Shown here: in pieces, positions 10,597 through 20,131 of the stretch | Layout of the letters: the number at the start of each line of letters is the position of its first letter | Numbering within the stretch: position 1 is the stretch's first letter | Assembly (NCBI GenBank): GCA_024513425.1 | Contig: JANEIH010000009.1 | Coordinates: forward strand, 1-35,071 | Length of the DNA stretch: 35,071 nucleotides | Direction: 5' to 3' | Source: Sulfurimonas sp. | GTDB lineage: Bacteria; Campylobacterota; Campylobacteria; Campylobacterales; Sulfurimonadaceae | Notes under the pieces: model-generated | The model's input: only the letters and a program-made list of their open reading frames with translations | Database searches by the model: none | Told to the model about the DNA's origin: nothing | Position numbers and translations under genes: made by a program

Positions 10597-11955
10597 TTGA
10601 GTAGAACTGTTTTAGCTATTGACATTGGCTCAACAAAAATTTGTGCTATTATCGCCGAAATTGCTAACGATAACACTATCTCTATTACAGGAGCAGGAGA
10701 GACAAAAGCACAAGGTCTCAAAAAAGGAAGTATCACAAATATTGAACTTGCCTCTCGCAGTATCAAAACAGCTGTTGAAGACGCAAAAAGAGTTTCTGGT
10801 GCAAATGTAACAAGTGCAATCGTATCAATTTCAGGAGCTTATACAAAAAGTCTAAACTCTAACGGCATTGTAAACATTCAATCAAAAGAGATATCTTTTG
10901 AAGAGATTAAGCGTGTTATGCATACATCTCTTTATAATGCAAATATTCCAAATGAGTATAAAGTACTTCATGCTTTACCATTTAACTTCAAAGTAGATGA
11001 TCAGGACTATATAGAAGACCCACTTGGAATGAATGCTTCTCGTTTAGAAGTTGAAACACATATTATTACAACACAAAAATCAAATCTTAACAATCTCAAA
11101 AAAGCTGTCAAAGGTGCAGGAGTAGAAGTAGAAAATATAGTGCTTAACTCATACGCATCCGCTATTGCGACACTTAATGAAGATGAACGCGAACTTGGTG
11201 TTGCAGTTATTGACATGGGTGGCAATACTAGCAATATCGCGATATACTCTGGAAACTCCGTTAGATACAATGAGTATCTTGGCGTTGGCTCCAACCATGC
11301 CACAAATGACCTCTCAATGGCACTACATACACCGCTCAATATTGCAGATAAAGTAAAACTAGAGTATGGCTCACTTTTTACTCCAAGTGATGACTTGATT
11401 GAACTCCCTGTAATCGGTGATGGAGAGACAACACATGAAGTCTCTTTGAGAGTTGTTCATAATGTCATCTTTGCAAGAGTGGAAGAGACATTGATGATAC
11501 TTGCACAGTTTATTGAAAAGAGTGGCTTAAAAGATCAAATTGGTGCGGGAGTTGTTCTCACAGGTGGCTTTTCAAAAATGAAGGGCATCTGTGAATTGGC
11601 AAATGCTACCTTTGGATCTATGCCGGTGCGTCTTGCTAAGCCGCGTGAGATGGATGGGCTCTTTGAGACACTCAAAGAGCCTGAATATGCAAGTGCAATT
11701 GGTTTGATTATGTATGCTGCATATCCATATACACCATATGAGATTGATGTAAATAAGCGTGTGCGTCATACAAATGAAACACCGACACAAAGTACAACTG
11801 TAGATCTTTCTAATACAACAGAAAATCTCCTTACTCCCCTTATAAAAGAGGAGAAAGAGGCAAAAATGATCAATCTTGAAGAAGTTCAGAGTAAAAAAAG
11901 TGATGAAACAGGAAGCTTAAGCAAATTTTGGAATTGGGCAATCCAGTTATTTTAA
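10597..11955 (+). CDS. ftsA: Cell division protein FtsA, TTG start
   Basis: AIDIGSTKICAIIAE, VIDMGGNTSNIAIY, GAGVVLTGGFSKMKG; directly upstream of ftsZ. Confidence 0.96.
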   Translation: MSRTVLAIDIGSTKICAIIAEIANDNTISITGAGETKAQGLKKGSITNIELASRSIKTAVEDAKRVSGANVTSAIVSISGAYTKSLNSNGIVNIQSKEISFEEIKRVMHTSLYNANIPNEYKVLHALPFNFKVDDQDYIEDPLGMNASRLEVETHIITTQKSNLNNLKKAVKGAGVEVENIVLNSYASAIATLNEDERELGVAVIDMGGNTSNIAIYSGNSVRYNEYLGVGSNHATNDLSMALHTPLNIADKVKLEYGSLFTPSDDLIELPVIGDGETTHEVSLRVVHNVIFARVEETLMILAQFIEKSGLKDQIGAGVVLTGGFSKMKGICELANATFGSMPVRLAKPREMDGLFETLKEPEYASAIGLIMYAAYPYTPYEIDVNKRVRHTNETPTQSTTVDLSNTTENLLTPLIKEEKEAKMINLEEVQSKKSDETGSLSKFWNWAIQLF

Positions 11956-11966
11956 AGGAGTGAAAT

Positions 11967-13079
11967 ATGGAACCGTTTGTAGTTGAAGAGACACATAACC
12001 CAAGTGGAGCACGAATCATAGCTGTAGGCGTCGGCGGCGGCGGCGGCAATATGATTGGACATATGATCAATGAAGGTGTCAGTGGTATTGAGATGATGCT
12101 TATCAATACTGATGTACAGGTATTAAACGAAACAAGTACTGCAACCAAGATACAAATTGGAGCAAAACTTACAAAAGGGCTAGGTGCCGGAATGAAACCA
12201 AACATTGGTAAAGATTCTGCACTAGAAAACTATGATGATATTCGCTCAGCTCTTGAGGGTGCCGACATTGTCTTTATCTCTGCTGGTCTTGGTGGTGGTA
12301 CCGGAACAGGAGCCGCTCCTGTTGTTGCACAGATTGCCAAAGAGATTGGTGCACTTACAATCTCTATCGTTACAAAACCTTTTATGTTTGAAGGACGCAA
12401 GCGTCTTAAACTTGCTGAGAGTGGTTTGGAGGAGCTTAAAAAAGAGAGTGATTCCATTGTTGTTATTCCAAATGACAAACTCCTCTCAATTATTGACAAA
12501 AAACTAGGACTCAAAGAGAGCTTTAAAATTGTTGACTCTGTTTTAGCACAAGCAGTAAGTGGAACTTCTGGTGTAATTCTCTCAAGTGGCGAAAATGATA
12601 TTAACCTTGACTTTGCCGACTTGCAAACTGTAATGAGCCATAAAGGTATGGCACTTATGGGTGTTGGTGAGCATGAGGGTGAAAATGCTGCTTATGAGGC
12701 AATCAAAGCGGCTATTGAATCACCACTTCTTGACAATATGTCCATCAATGGCGCAATGGGTGTACTTGTGCACTTTAGTATGCATCCTAACTTTCCAATG
12801 ATGGAACTCGCAGAAGCTATGGAGGTAGTTCATGAGAGTGCACATGATGATGCCGAAGTTATCTGGGGGACATCTACTGATGCTACACTAAATGAGAATT
12901 ATGTAAAAATCACAATTGTTGCAACAGGTTTTGAAAAAGATCTGGCAATCGATGAAGATTTGGCAACAGAAAACATAGCTCCAAAAATTGAAAAAATCCG
13001 TCCTCGCCTTGTAGTTGGTGGTGATTTAAATAGTGACTATCTTGATATGCCTGCATATATGAGACAACAACAAGATTAA
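11967..13079 (+). CDS. ftsZ: Cell division protein FtsZ
   Basis: GVGGGGGNMIGHMI, tubulin signature GLGGGTGTGAAPVVA, T-loops and FtsZ C-terminal domain. Confidence 0.99.
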   Translation: MEPFVVEETHNPSGARIIAVGVGGGGGNMIGHMINEGVSGIEMMLINTDVQVLNETSTATKIQIGAKLTKGLGAGMKPNIGKDSALENYDDIRSALEGADIVFISAGLGGGTGTGAAPVVAQIAKEIGALTISIVTKPFMFEGRKRLKLAESGLEELKKESDSIVVIPNDKLLSIIDKKLGLKESFKIVDSVLAQAVSGTSGVILSSGENDINLDFADLQTVMSHKGMALMGVGEHEGENAAYEAIKAAIESPLLDNMSINGAMGVLVHFSMHPNFPMMELAEAMEVVHESAHDDAEVIWGTSTDATLNENYVKITIVATGFEKDLAIDEDLATENIAPKIEKIRPRLVVGGDLNSDYLDMPAYMRQQQD

Positions 13080-13081
13080 TC

Positions 13082-13387
13082 TTGTCTGCTTCTTTTGAAA
13101 AGATTATGAAGGCCAAATCACTCCTTGGCCTGCGTGAGAAATCCACCCTTAAAGAGATTAAAGACAAATATAAAAACCTTATAAAAAGATGGCATCCTGA
13201 TAAATTTAAAGATAATGTTGAAAAAGCTACAAAGATGAGTGCCAAAATCAATGAAGCCTACAAAACCATCCTTGAGTACACAAACCACTACGAATACCCT
13301 TTTGATGAAGAGAGTATAAAAACAAAGTGCCAATCACCCTCAGATTGGATGAAAGAGAGATTTGGCAATAAGAAAGAGACTATTTAG
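13082..13387 (+). CDS. Mini J-domain protein, TTG start
   Basis: 101 aa; LGLREKSTLKEIKDKYKNLIKRWHPDKFKD with intact HPD motif, no zinc or C-terminal domains; 2 nt after the ftsZ stop. Confidence 0.85.
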   Translation: MSASFEKIMKAKSLLGLREKSTLKEIKDKYKNLIKRWHPDKFKDNVEKATKMSAKINEAYKTILEYTNHYEYPFDEESIKTKCQSPSDWMKERFGNKKETI

Positions 13388-14343
13388 AGCCATACCCCAT
13401 TTTTCAAATAATATGTCAATGGATAATAGCTAACAGTCACGACATAAACTGTATTGTAAAAAAGTGAAATATGAAAATACTTTCGTAACTCTTTAGCGTT
13501 AAACTCTATGATACCAATAACAAAACCAAAAAATGTTCCGACAAAAAGCACTATATATAAAAAATATCCTATATAGTTATAATCGCTTTGTAAAATACAA
13601 AATGGGCAGTGGTGTGTTGGTTGTTCATAAATATATGTACCAAAAAATGCAATAAGTGTTATCAATGCAATAAGTAAGAATAAAATATTTGCAACAGCAT
13701 AGATATATCTGTTTTTTAGTAGATTTAAAAGCATTAAAAGTGCAAAAAATCCATAAAAAATTGTCACTAAAACTTTTGGAGATGCACTTAGTATCTCTGC
13801 TAAATATGTTGCTGAAGTGGTAGAGAAAATTGCCCCGCAACAATCCACTACACTACCTATGTCTATAGCATTGAACATAGAGCTCTCTAAGACTATCTCA
13901 GATATAAGAAGAAAATAGGAGATACAAAAAAGTAAAAACTTCTGCTTGAGATAAGGTTGATATTCATACTTAATATCTTCACTATTGAGCACTATCCAAA
14001 AGGCAAAAATATAAAAGTTGAGTATCTTTAAAAAGAGTAGCGGTGTTCCATATCCTGTAGCACTGACAACACCAGCAGCACACATTGCCCCAGGAAGAAT
14101 ATTTGAGATATCATCTAGAGTATAGACAAAAAAGATAAAAAGCGGTATCTTTACATAAAATATAAATTTAATGATAGTTGCAGAGAGATAGCTCTTTTTT
14201 TCCAAAGCATACTGATGAGAAGTTGTTGTATCTGCATCATACTTCAAAACAATTTTTAGAGAGTTACCGAATGCTATTGTCGCAAAAATGACAAAAAGAA
14301 GATTTAAAACGCTCAATGTAATTGTCTCGGGCGTTAAAAACAT
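13384..14343 (-). CDS. Polytopic membrane protein with paired cysteines, in a NosL/FtsX/ABC operon
   Basis: 319 aa, multiple hydrophobic segments; VVDCCGAIF and HHCPFCILQ. Confidence 0.75.
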   Translation of the reverse strand: MFLTPETITLSVLNLLFVIFATIAFGNSLKIVLKYDADTTTSHQYALEKKSYLSATIIKFIFYVKIPLFIFFVYTLDDISNILPGAMCAAGVVSATGYGTPLLFLKILNFYIFAFWIVLNSEDIKYEYQPYLKQKFLLFCISYFLLISEIVLESSMFNAIDIGSVVDCCGAIFSTTSATYLAEILSASPKVLVTIFYGFFALLMLLNLLKNRYIYAVANILFLLIALITLIAFFGTYIYEQPTHHCPFCILQSDYNYIGYFLYIVLFVGTFFGFVIGIIEFNAKELRKYFHISLFYNTVYVVTVSYYPLTYYLKNGVWL

Positions 14344-14999
14344 TAGAGTAATTTTCCATGTTCAAGATTAATAACCCTATCAACAAAATCAAGCTCAAAA
14401 AAGAGCGGATCATGCGTTGCAACAATAATTGTTCGTTTTTTTGACTTTAGCTCACGCAGTATCTCTATAAACTCACGGGAGAGTTTTTCATCAAGATTGG
14501 CCGTTGGCTCATCTGCTAAAATAATTTTTGGATCATTAATATTTGCTCTAGCAATTGCAACACGCTGTTGTTCTCCACCTGAGAGGTTTCTAACCATCAA
14601 AGATACTTTATGTGCTATAGAAAATATCTCTAGCACTCTCTTTGCTTTTTGACGCATAAGCTCACGCGATAGGTTGAGAGGAAAAAGCGGCAAAAGTACA
14701 TTCTCTTCTACACTTAAATCAGGAATGAGATTGTACTTTTGAAATACGATACCGATATTCTCTCGTCTATATGAAGCTGTAAAATGATCCAACATTTTTG
14801 ATATCTTCTTACCATCTACGATTACTTCACCGGCTGTTGGCTTAGAGAGCCCTGCTATTAGAGACAAAACGGTACTCTTTCCACTTCCGCTCACTCCTTT
14901 TAGAACAATAAGCTCACCCTCGCTAAACTCCAATGAGATATCTTGCAGTGCTTTGATGTTTTTACCATAGATTTTTGAAACATTTTTTAGCTTTATCAT
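14343..14999 (-). CDS. ABC transporter ATP-binding protein (LolD/MacB/FtsE-like)
   Basis: Walker A GVSGSGKST, signature LSGGEQQRVAIARA, Walker B IILADEPTANLD. Confidence 0.95.
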   Translation of the reverse strand: MIKLKNVSKIYGKNIKALQDISLEFSEGELIVLKGVSGSGKSTVLSLIAGLSKPTAGEVIVDGKKISKMLDHFTASYRRENIGIVFQKYNLIPDLSVEENVLLPLFPLNLSRELMRQKAKRVLEIFSIAHKVSLMVRNLSGGEQQRVAIARANINDPKIILADEPTANLDEKLSREFIEILRELKSKKRTIIVATHDPLFFELDFVDRVINLEHGKLL

Positions 15000-16171
15000 C
15001 GCATTACCTCATCAGCATCAAGTGTTGCAACTCTCCATGAAGGAATCAGTGTCGCTGCAATATAAACAGGTACAGAGAGTAGAAATATAAGTAGAATATA
15101 TGATAATTCAATATGTATATTTAATTGAAAATTATGAATCTCAAGCATATTTTCATGGATAAATATTCTACCAAGCAGTGGCGCTTTAAATATAAAAACA
15201 TAGACAAATGCGATACCCAATCCTAAAATAAAAGAGAAAAATGAGAGGAGTGTAGCCTCATAGAATTTTGCGTGCAGTACATCTTCTATACACCACCCTA
15301 TCGCTTTTAATATCCCTATCTCACGCTTCTCTTCACTGCTAAGTCCATTTGCTTTATCATAAATAATGATAAAAAATGTAAAAAGTGCTATAACAAAGAG
15401 TGAGAGAAAAACACCGCTATCATAGTTAAAAAGCTTTTCATACTCTAGTAGTAGTTCATCTTTGGATGTTACTTTTGCATTTGGCAACAACAGACGAATC
15501 TTTGAGCTAATAGACTCTAGTTCATTTTTATTTGCAACACTCAGAGCAATACCACTTCCCTCATCTACACCATATCCAAAAATCTCTCGCGCTGTATCTT
15601 TGTTCATTATGATAAGATTTTTCAACTCCACTCTCTCGCCTACATCAAAACTAGCTTTTATACTGACCTTTTGCAAGCTTCCATCAGGCTTTATAAAATT
15701 AAAATACTCTTTATAATAGGCTTGATGCATAATATCTTGGACATTTCTACTCACTAATATTTCTGAATCGCTCAGCTCATACTTTTCTAAAAGCTTTATG
15801 ACCATAGGATCATTCTGCATCTCAAAAGCATCAACGCCTAGCAGATAAAATATACTCTCTTTGGGTTTAAAATAATACTTTCCGTCTATTTCTAGTTTTC
15901 CTGCTGTAACACCCTTTATCTCCAAAAGCTTATTAAGCACACTTATATCTATAGCCGCAGGCATTCCGGCTTTGTAGTTTTGTATGATGATATCACTTTG
16001 GTTTGCTATACGCTCTTTTAGTTCATAACGCAGAGAACTTGTTACAAAAAAAAGCGTGGTAAGCAGTGCAACCAAAAGTGTAAAGATAGTGACAATAAAG
16101 ATATTTTTGTTTTTATGCCGTAAAATATAACTGTAGGCGTATTCTAAAAGATAGAAGTTTATTTTACTCAT
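14996..16171 (-). CDS. FtsX-like ABC transporter permease
   Basis: N-terminal TM, large extracytoplasmic region, three C-terminal TMs; EEKREIGILKAIGWCIEDVLHAKFYEATLLSFFSFILG is typical of FtsX/MacB permeases. Confidence 0.92.
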   Translation of the reverse strand: MSKINFYLLEYAYSYILRHKNKNIFIVTIFTLLVALLTTLFFVTSSLRYELKERIANQSDIIIQNYKAGMPAAIDISVLNKLLEIKGVTAGKLEIDGKYYFKPKESIFYLLGVDAFEMQNDPMVIKLLEKYELSDSEILVSRNVQDIMHQAYYKEYFNFIKPDGSLQKVSIKASFDVGERVELKNLIIMNKDTAREIFGYGVDEGSGIALSVANKNELESISSKIRLLLPNAKVTSKDELLLEYEKLFNYDSGVFLSLFVIALFTFFIIIYDKANGLSSEEKREIGILKAIGWCIEDVLHAKFYEATLLSFFSFILGLGIAFVYVFIFKAPLLGRIFIHENMLEIHNFQLNIHIELSYILLIFLLSVPVYIAATLIPSWRVATLDADEVMR

Positions 16172-16835
16172 AGAGCTTATGCACCATGGCAGTTGTTACA
16201 TTATCAAAATGAATGATTGCTCTGCCTCGATGGTCAAGCAAAAACTGTTTTGCATTTTTTCTATTTTGAAATCCTATCAACTCATGCCCCATAGGTCCAT
16301 ATACATCACCCCCTATGACATAGTCGGCATCTTGTGCATCGATTGGCTCTTGCGTGTAGTAGGCTCTAGTATAGATATTTCTAATGCCCTCTTTGTGCTT
16401 GAAATAGTATGTAAAGAGATCTTTCATACCATCAAAGTAGAGTTTTTTGCCATCTTGATACTCTATCATAGAGACCCACCGTGGATACTTATATAAAAAC
16501 ATACCGCATACCGGGCACTTCTCTTTTTGTGAAACATTTAAATCAGGGTATCTTCTCTCTACTTTTGCTTCTCTTTGTACATCCCATAAGTAAAGAGCCA
16601 AAGCTTCTTGATAACTGCTTTTTAAATCTCCACACTCTTTTGTCTCTTTTATGAAAGTCAAAAGTGCCTCATAGCTTTTAAATATACCCGTATTGAGCTT
16701 TGAACATCTCTTTTGAAATATTTTTTTACCCATTGGATATATCTTTTTAGATTTCAGTGCATCTGAATAATCTGGATACGCAAAAAGATTGGCAATAAGA
16801 ATAAAAAAGAGAGATGCAAATTTAGAGAGCGACAT
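16164..16835 (-). CDS. NosL-family protein
   Basis: Signal peptide; CPVCGMFLYKYPRWVSMIEYQDGKKLYFDGMKDLFTYYF and DADYVIGGDVYGPMGHELIGFQNRKNAKQFLLDHRG match NosL-type organisation. Confidence 0.88.
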   Translation of the reverse strand: MSLSKFASLFFILIANLFAYPDYSDALKSKKIYPMGKKIFQKRCSKLNTGIFKSYEALLTFIKETKECGDLKSSYQEALALYLWDVQREAKVERRYPDLNVSQKEKCPVCGMFLYKYPRWVSMIEYQDGKKLYFDGMKDLFTYYFKHKEGIRNIYTRAYYTQEPIDAQDADYVIGGDVYGPMGHELIGFQNRKNAKQFLLDHRGRAIIHFDNVTTAMVHKLYE

Positions 16836-16901
16836 TATATGACCTTACTATGATTTAATAAGATAATATCAAAAAAGAGTTAAAAAAGTGTTAAGAAGAC
16901 T

Positions 16902-17384
16902 CTAATCTATGCGTAGCAGCATCAATCTGCGTATGAAAAGAACAAGAAGAGCAACAGCCAAAAATTTGAAGTCTATCTCACTGGCAATATGAATATTTGC
17001 AAATGTATCACTCTGTATTGCCTCTCTCCCCATAGACTGCATCGCTAAAATCTTAGGTACATAGATAGTAGCAAACATCAATGATGAAAAAAGAGCAGTA
17101 GCAGCCGCTCCAAATAAAATGGCATCACGCTGTCCATATTTATACATATAAACCTCATAAAAGGTGATATATCCTGCTAGAAAATAAACCCAGTAAGAAA
17201 AACGGTAAAATATCTCACCCATAATAACACCCATATTATAATGATCTATCAGTATGCCCACTAAAATTTTATCACTATGAAACACGACAGGTGCTACAAC
17301 TGCACCAAGTACCAAAACAGCACCGAAACTTGCAGCAATGACAAGTAGGTAACTAAAATCCAAATAAATATTTCTTTTTAACAT
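16902..17384 (-). CDS. DUF4149-like integral membrane protein
   Basis: 160 aa, four hydrophobic segments; FGAVLVLGAVVAPVVFHS...MGVIMGEIFYRFSYWVYF. Confidence 0.65.
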   Translation of the reverse strand: MLKRNIYLDFSYLLVIAASFGAVLVLGAVVAPVVFHSDKILVGILIDHYNMGVIMGEIFYRFSYWVYFLAGYITFYEVYMYKYGQRDAILFGAAATALFSSLMFATIYVPKILAMQSMGREAIQSDTFANIHIASEIDFKFLAVALLVLFIRRLMLLRID

Positions 17385-17387
17385 ATG

Positions 17388-18221
17388 CTATACCTTTAGT
17401 GTAAAGCCTCTGTCAAATGAAGAGTAGTCTTGATAAAATTCGAGGCTTTGAATTTCTGCGTTGTGTAGATAAGAGTGTATTTTATCTTGTTGATCATAAC
17501 CCATCTCACAGCTAAAAAACTTAATCTTTTGCCTTAAGACTTCATCAAGAAGTTGCTGAATGATTTCATCACCGATTTGACCACCAAAAAGGGCATTTTG
17601 TGGTTCAAAAGAGAGGTTTAATCCAAGCTCTTCACCCTCTGCAATATAAGGAGGATTTGATACCAAATAGTCAATTTGCTCATTCAGAGGTTCTAAAAGT
17701 GACCCCTCACGCAACTCTATTTGATTTTGCAAACCAAAGTTTTCAATATTTTTTTGAGCAACCATAAGTGCTTTTTGGGAGATATCAATGGCGATTATCT
17801 TTGCATTTGGAAGATGAAGTGCAAGCATAATAGAGATGATTCCACTACCAACCCCCACTTCGGCTAATCTGATTGCTACCTCTTTATCTTCAATATTTTT
17901 TAAAACTTCATCAATTAAAAGCTCAGTTTCAGGACGCGGAATAAGAGCACCCTCATCTATATAAAACTGTTGTGAATAAAAACTGACACGATTGACGATA
18001 TACTCAAAAGGCTCACCCCTGCTTCTGCGTGCAACCCAGTCAAAAAAAGCATCATCAAGCTCTACTTCACTCTTTTGATTTGTAAGTAGCCATAACTCAT
18101 CTTTATCAAAATAAGTCATCAGAAGCAGTTGTGCCTCACGCACAGCTCTTGGAATCTGAGAGGCTTGTAGCGTCTGCGTTATCTCACGCAATAACGCTTC
18201 GACTATATATTTGCGTCGCAT
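17388..18221 (-). CDS. prmC: Peptide chain release factor N5-glutamine methyltransferase
   Basis: LIPRPETELLIDEVL, VGVGSGIISIMLAL, YLVSNPPYIAEGE (NPPY motif). Confidence 0.95.
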   Translation of the reverse strand: MRRKYIVEALLREITQTLQASQIPRAVREAQLLLMTYFDKDELWLLTNQKSEVELDDAFFDWVARRSRGEPFEYIVNRVSFYSQQFYIDEGALIPRPETELLIDEVLKNIEDKEVAIRLAEVGVGSGIISIMLALHLPNAKIIAIDISQKALMVAQKNIENFGLQNQIELREGSLLEPLNEQIDYLVSNPPYIAEGEELGLNLSFEPQNALFGGQIGDEIIQQLLDEVLRQKIKFFSCEMGYDQQDKIHSYLHNAEIQSLEFYQDYSSFDRGFTLKV

Positions 18222-19462
18222 TTACCCTCAAGTCCACTCTCATCTATATACCCAATATCCACACCAAGCTCTTTAAGACGCTCAATTACAGGAGGATGAG
18301 TATAGTGAAAGAAGATATAGAGTGGGTGTGAAAGTGGAAAACTTCTGTTTTGTGTAACAAGTTTCCGTAAAGCATTTGCAAGCTCAATCGCTCCGGAAGC
18401 TCCACCAAGTTCACTACCCATTCTATCTGCTTCGTACTCATTGTGTCTGCTGACCACTCCCATAATCGGCATCATGATAAAGCTAAGAACCGGCATAAAA
18501 AGCATTAAGAGTATCATAATAACATACGGCTCTCTTGAGAGTCCCATCTCCATATAGAGTGAGTTGGGTAGATTTCCGAAAATCGCAAACATTGCAAAGA
18601 GCATTCCACTGACTAGAGCTATATTTTTATAGATATCTCCGTGAGCAAAATGTCCAAGTTCATGCCCAAGAACAGCTAAAAGTTCTTTTCTCGAGAGCTT
18701 CTCTAAAAGTGTATCAAAAAGAACTACTCTTTTTGTCTTGCCAAATCCACCAAAATAAGCATTTAGGCGTACATCACGCTTACTTGCATCACTGACAAAC
18801 ACACCTGAACTTATAAAACCCGTTGCATCCATTAGACGCTTTATCTCACCGTTAAGCTCTTCATCTTCAAGTGGTTTAACCTTATCAAAAAATATTGCAC
18901 GAAATGTCGGATAGAGCATATTTATAGCGATAACTACCGCAAATATAAAAAGAGAGCTCCAGAGCCACCACAATGCAACATTTGTCATAATCGCATAGAT
19001 ACCCCATACAACCAAAAAGCCAAAGAGAATCATCGTAATAAAAGATATTGCTGTATCTTTTATCCATTGTCCGAGTGTCGATTTGTTAAAGCCGTACTCT
19101 GTATCAATAACAAACTTTTCATAGTAAGAAAAAGGCAGTGACATAATGAAATTGATAACAACAAAACCCATAACAATTATGATATTTTTCATCACTTCAT
19201 TTTCCAACATAAAAAACTGATACTCCAAGGCTTTGATACCAACACCCATCCACGCAATGAAAAGAAGATAATCTATAAAAGTATTAACAATTGCAAGCTT
19301 CTCTTTTGCAACAGCATAATTACCTGCTTTTAAAAATTCACTTGCTCCTAAGAGAATCGGGGTTTTTCTTTTTGCTATATTGATATAACCGATCTGCATC
19401 ACACTCGTATATATCGAAATAGCGACATAAAGAGTATATATACCTATAATTGTCATTAACAT
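18203..19462 (-). CDS. M48 family metallopeptidase (Ste24/CAAX protease-like)
   Basis: Multiple TMs, zinc motif LGHELGHFAHGD, downstream NEYEADRMGSELGG. End overlaps the prmC start by 19 nt. Confidence 0.93.
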   Translation of the reverse strand: MLMTIIGIYTLYVAISIYTSVMQIGYINIAKRKTPILLGASEFLKAGNYAVAKEKLAIVNTFIDYLLFIAWMGVGIKALEYQFFMLENEVMKNIIIVMGFVVINFIMSLPFSYYEKFVIDTEYGFNKSTLGQWIKDTAISFITMILFGFLVVWGIYAIMTNVALWWLWSSLFIFAVVIAINMLYPTFRAIFFDKVKPLEDEELNGEIKRLMDATGFISSGVFVSDASKRDVRLNAYFGGFGKTKRVVLFDTLLEKLSRKELLAVLGHELGHFAHGDIYKNIALVSGMLFAMFAIFGNLPNSLYMEMGLSREPYVIMILLMLFMPVLSFIMMPIMGVVSRHNEYEADRMGSELGGASGAIELANALRKLVTQNRSFPLSHPLYIFFHYTHPPVIERLKELGVDIGYIDESGLEGKCDANI

Positions 19463-19527
19463 CTATCTACCTTTTTATTTTATTGGCACTGTATGTACGC
19501 CAAACAGTGCTGTTTCAAACTTCTCTT

Positions 19528-19830
19528 TTAAATATTGGCTCCACAATAATCTACCACTTTTGACTCTAAGGTTACCTCTTTAATAAGCTCTACTACTTTG
19601 AGGTGTTCTGGATGCACGGCATAGGCCTGTAGCTCTTCTTTAGTCTCAAAAGTCGAATAGAGAGAGAGATCCATGGCTCTCTCGGACTCATTAAAGTTGA
19701 TACCGACCTCCATCGTTTTCAAAACATCTATCTTCTCTTTTAACTGCTCAAGCCTATCTCGAACTTTTGCAATATTTTTTGCTTTGTTTTCCTCTTTGAA
19801 CTGAAACATTACAATATGTACTATCATCAC
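19528..19830 (-). CDS. Dabb-family (stress-responsive alpha/beta barrel) protein
   Basis: IVHIVMFQFKEE...MEVGINFNESERAMDLSLYSTFETKEELQAYAVHPEHLKVVELIKE. Confidence 0.85.
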   Translation of the reverse strand: MMIVHIVMFQFKEENKAKNIAKVRDRLEQLKEKIDVLKTMEVGINFNESERAMDLSLYSTFETKEELQAYAVHPEHLKVVELIKEVTLESKVVDYCGANI

Positions 19831-19893
19831 GCAACCTTAAAAAAATTTCTAAATTTTACCGAGTTTTTCATTATTTTTTGATACTATAGGGGT

Positions 19894-20091
19894 ATGAAAG
19901 AGTTGTATGGTGTTGGCATTTTATTTTTTTATTTTCTAAAGTGGCCTATCTTTTTAGGTTATATCTACCTACGCCTAAACGGATATAAAGAGAGTTATAT
20001 TCTCGATGCTCTATGGCTCTACTCTCTCTTTTTAATACTCAAAGATTTTTATACTTTTTATAAAAGAAAAAAAGAGAAAAAGTGCTGTTAA
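19894..20091 (+). CDS. Small membrane protein, unknown function
   Basis: 65 aa, two hydrophobic segments, basic tail ending KKEKKCC; fills a gap between two minus-strand genes. Confidence 0.5.
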   Translation: MKELYGVGILFFYFLKWPIFLGYIYLRLNGYKESYILDALWLYSLFLILKDFYTFYKRKKEKKCC

Positions 20092-20131
20092 GATTTTAAA
20101 ACTTCGATCTATACTCAGCCATCATTTTCAA

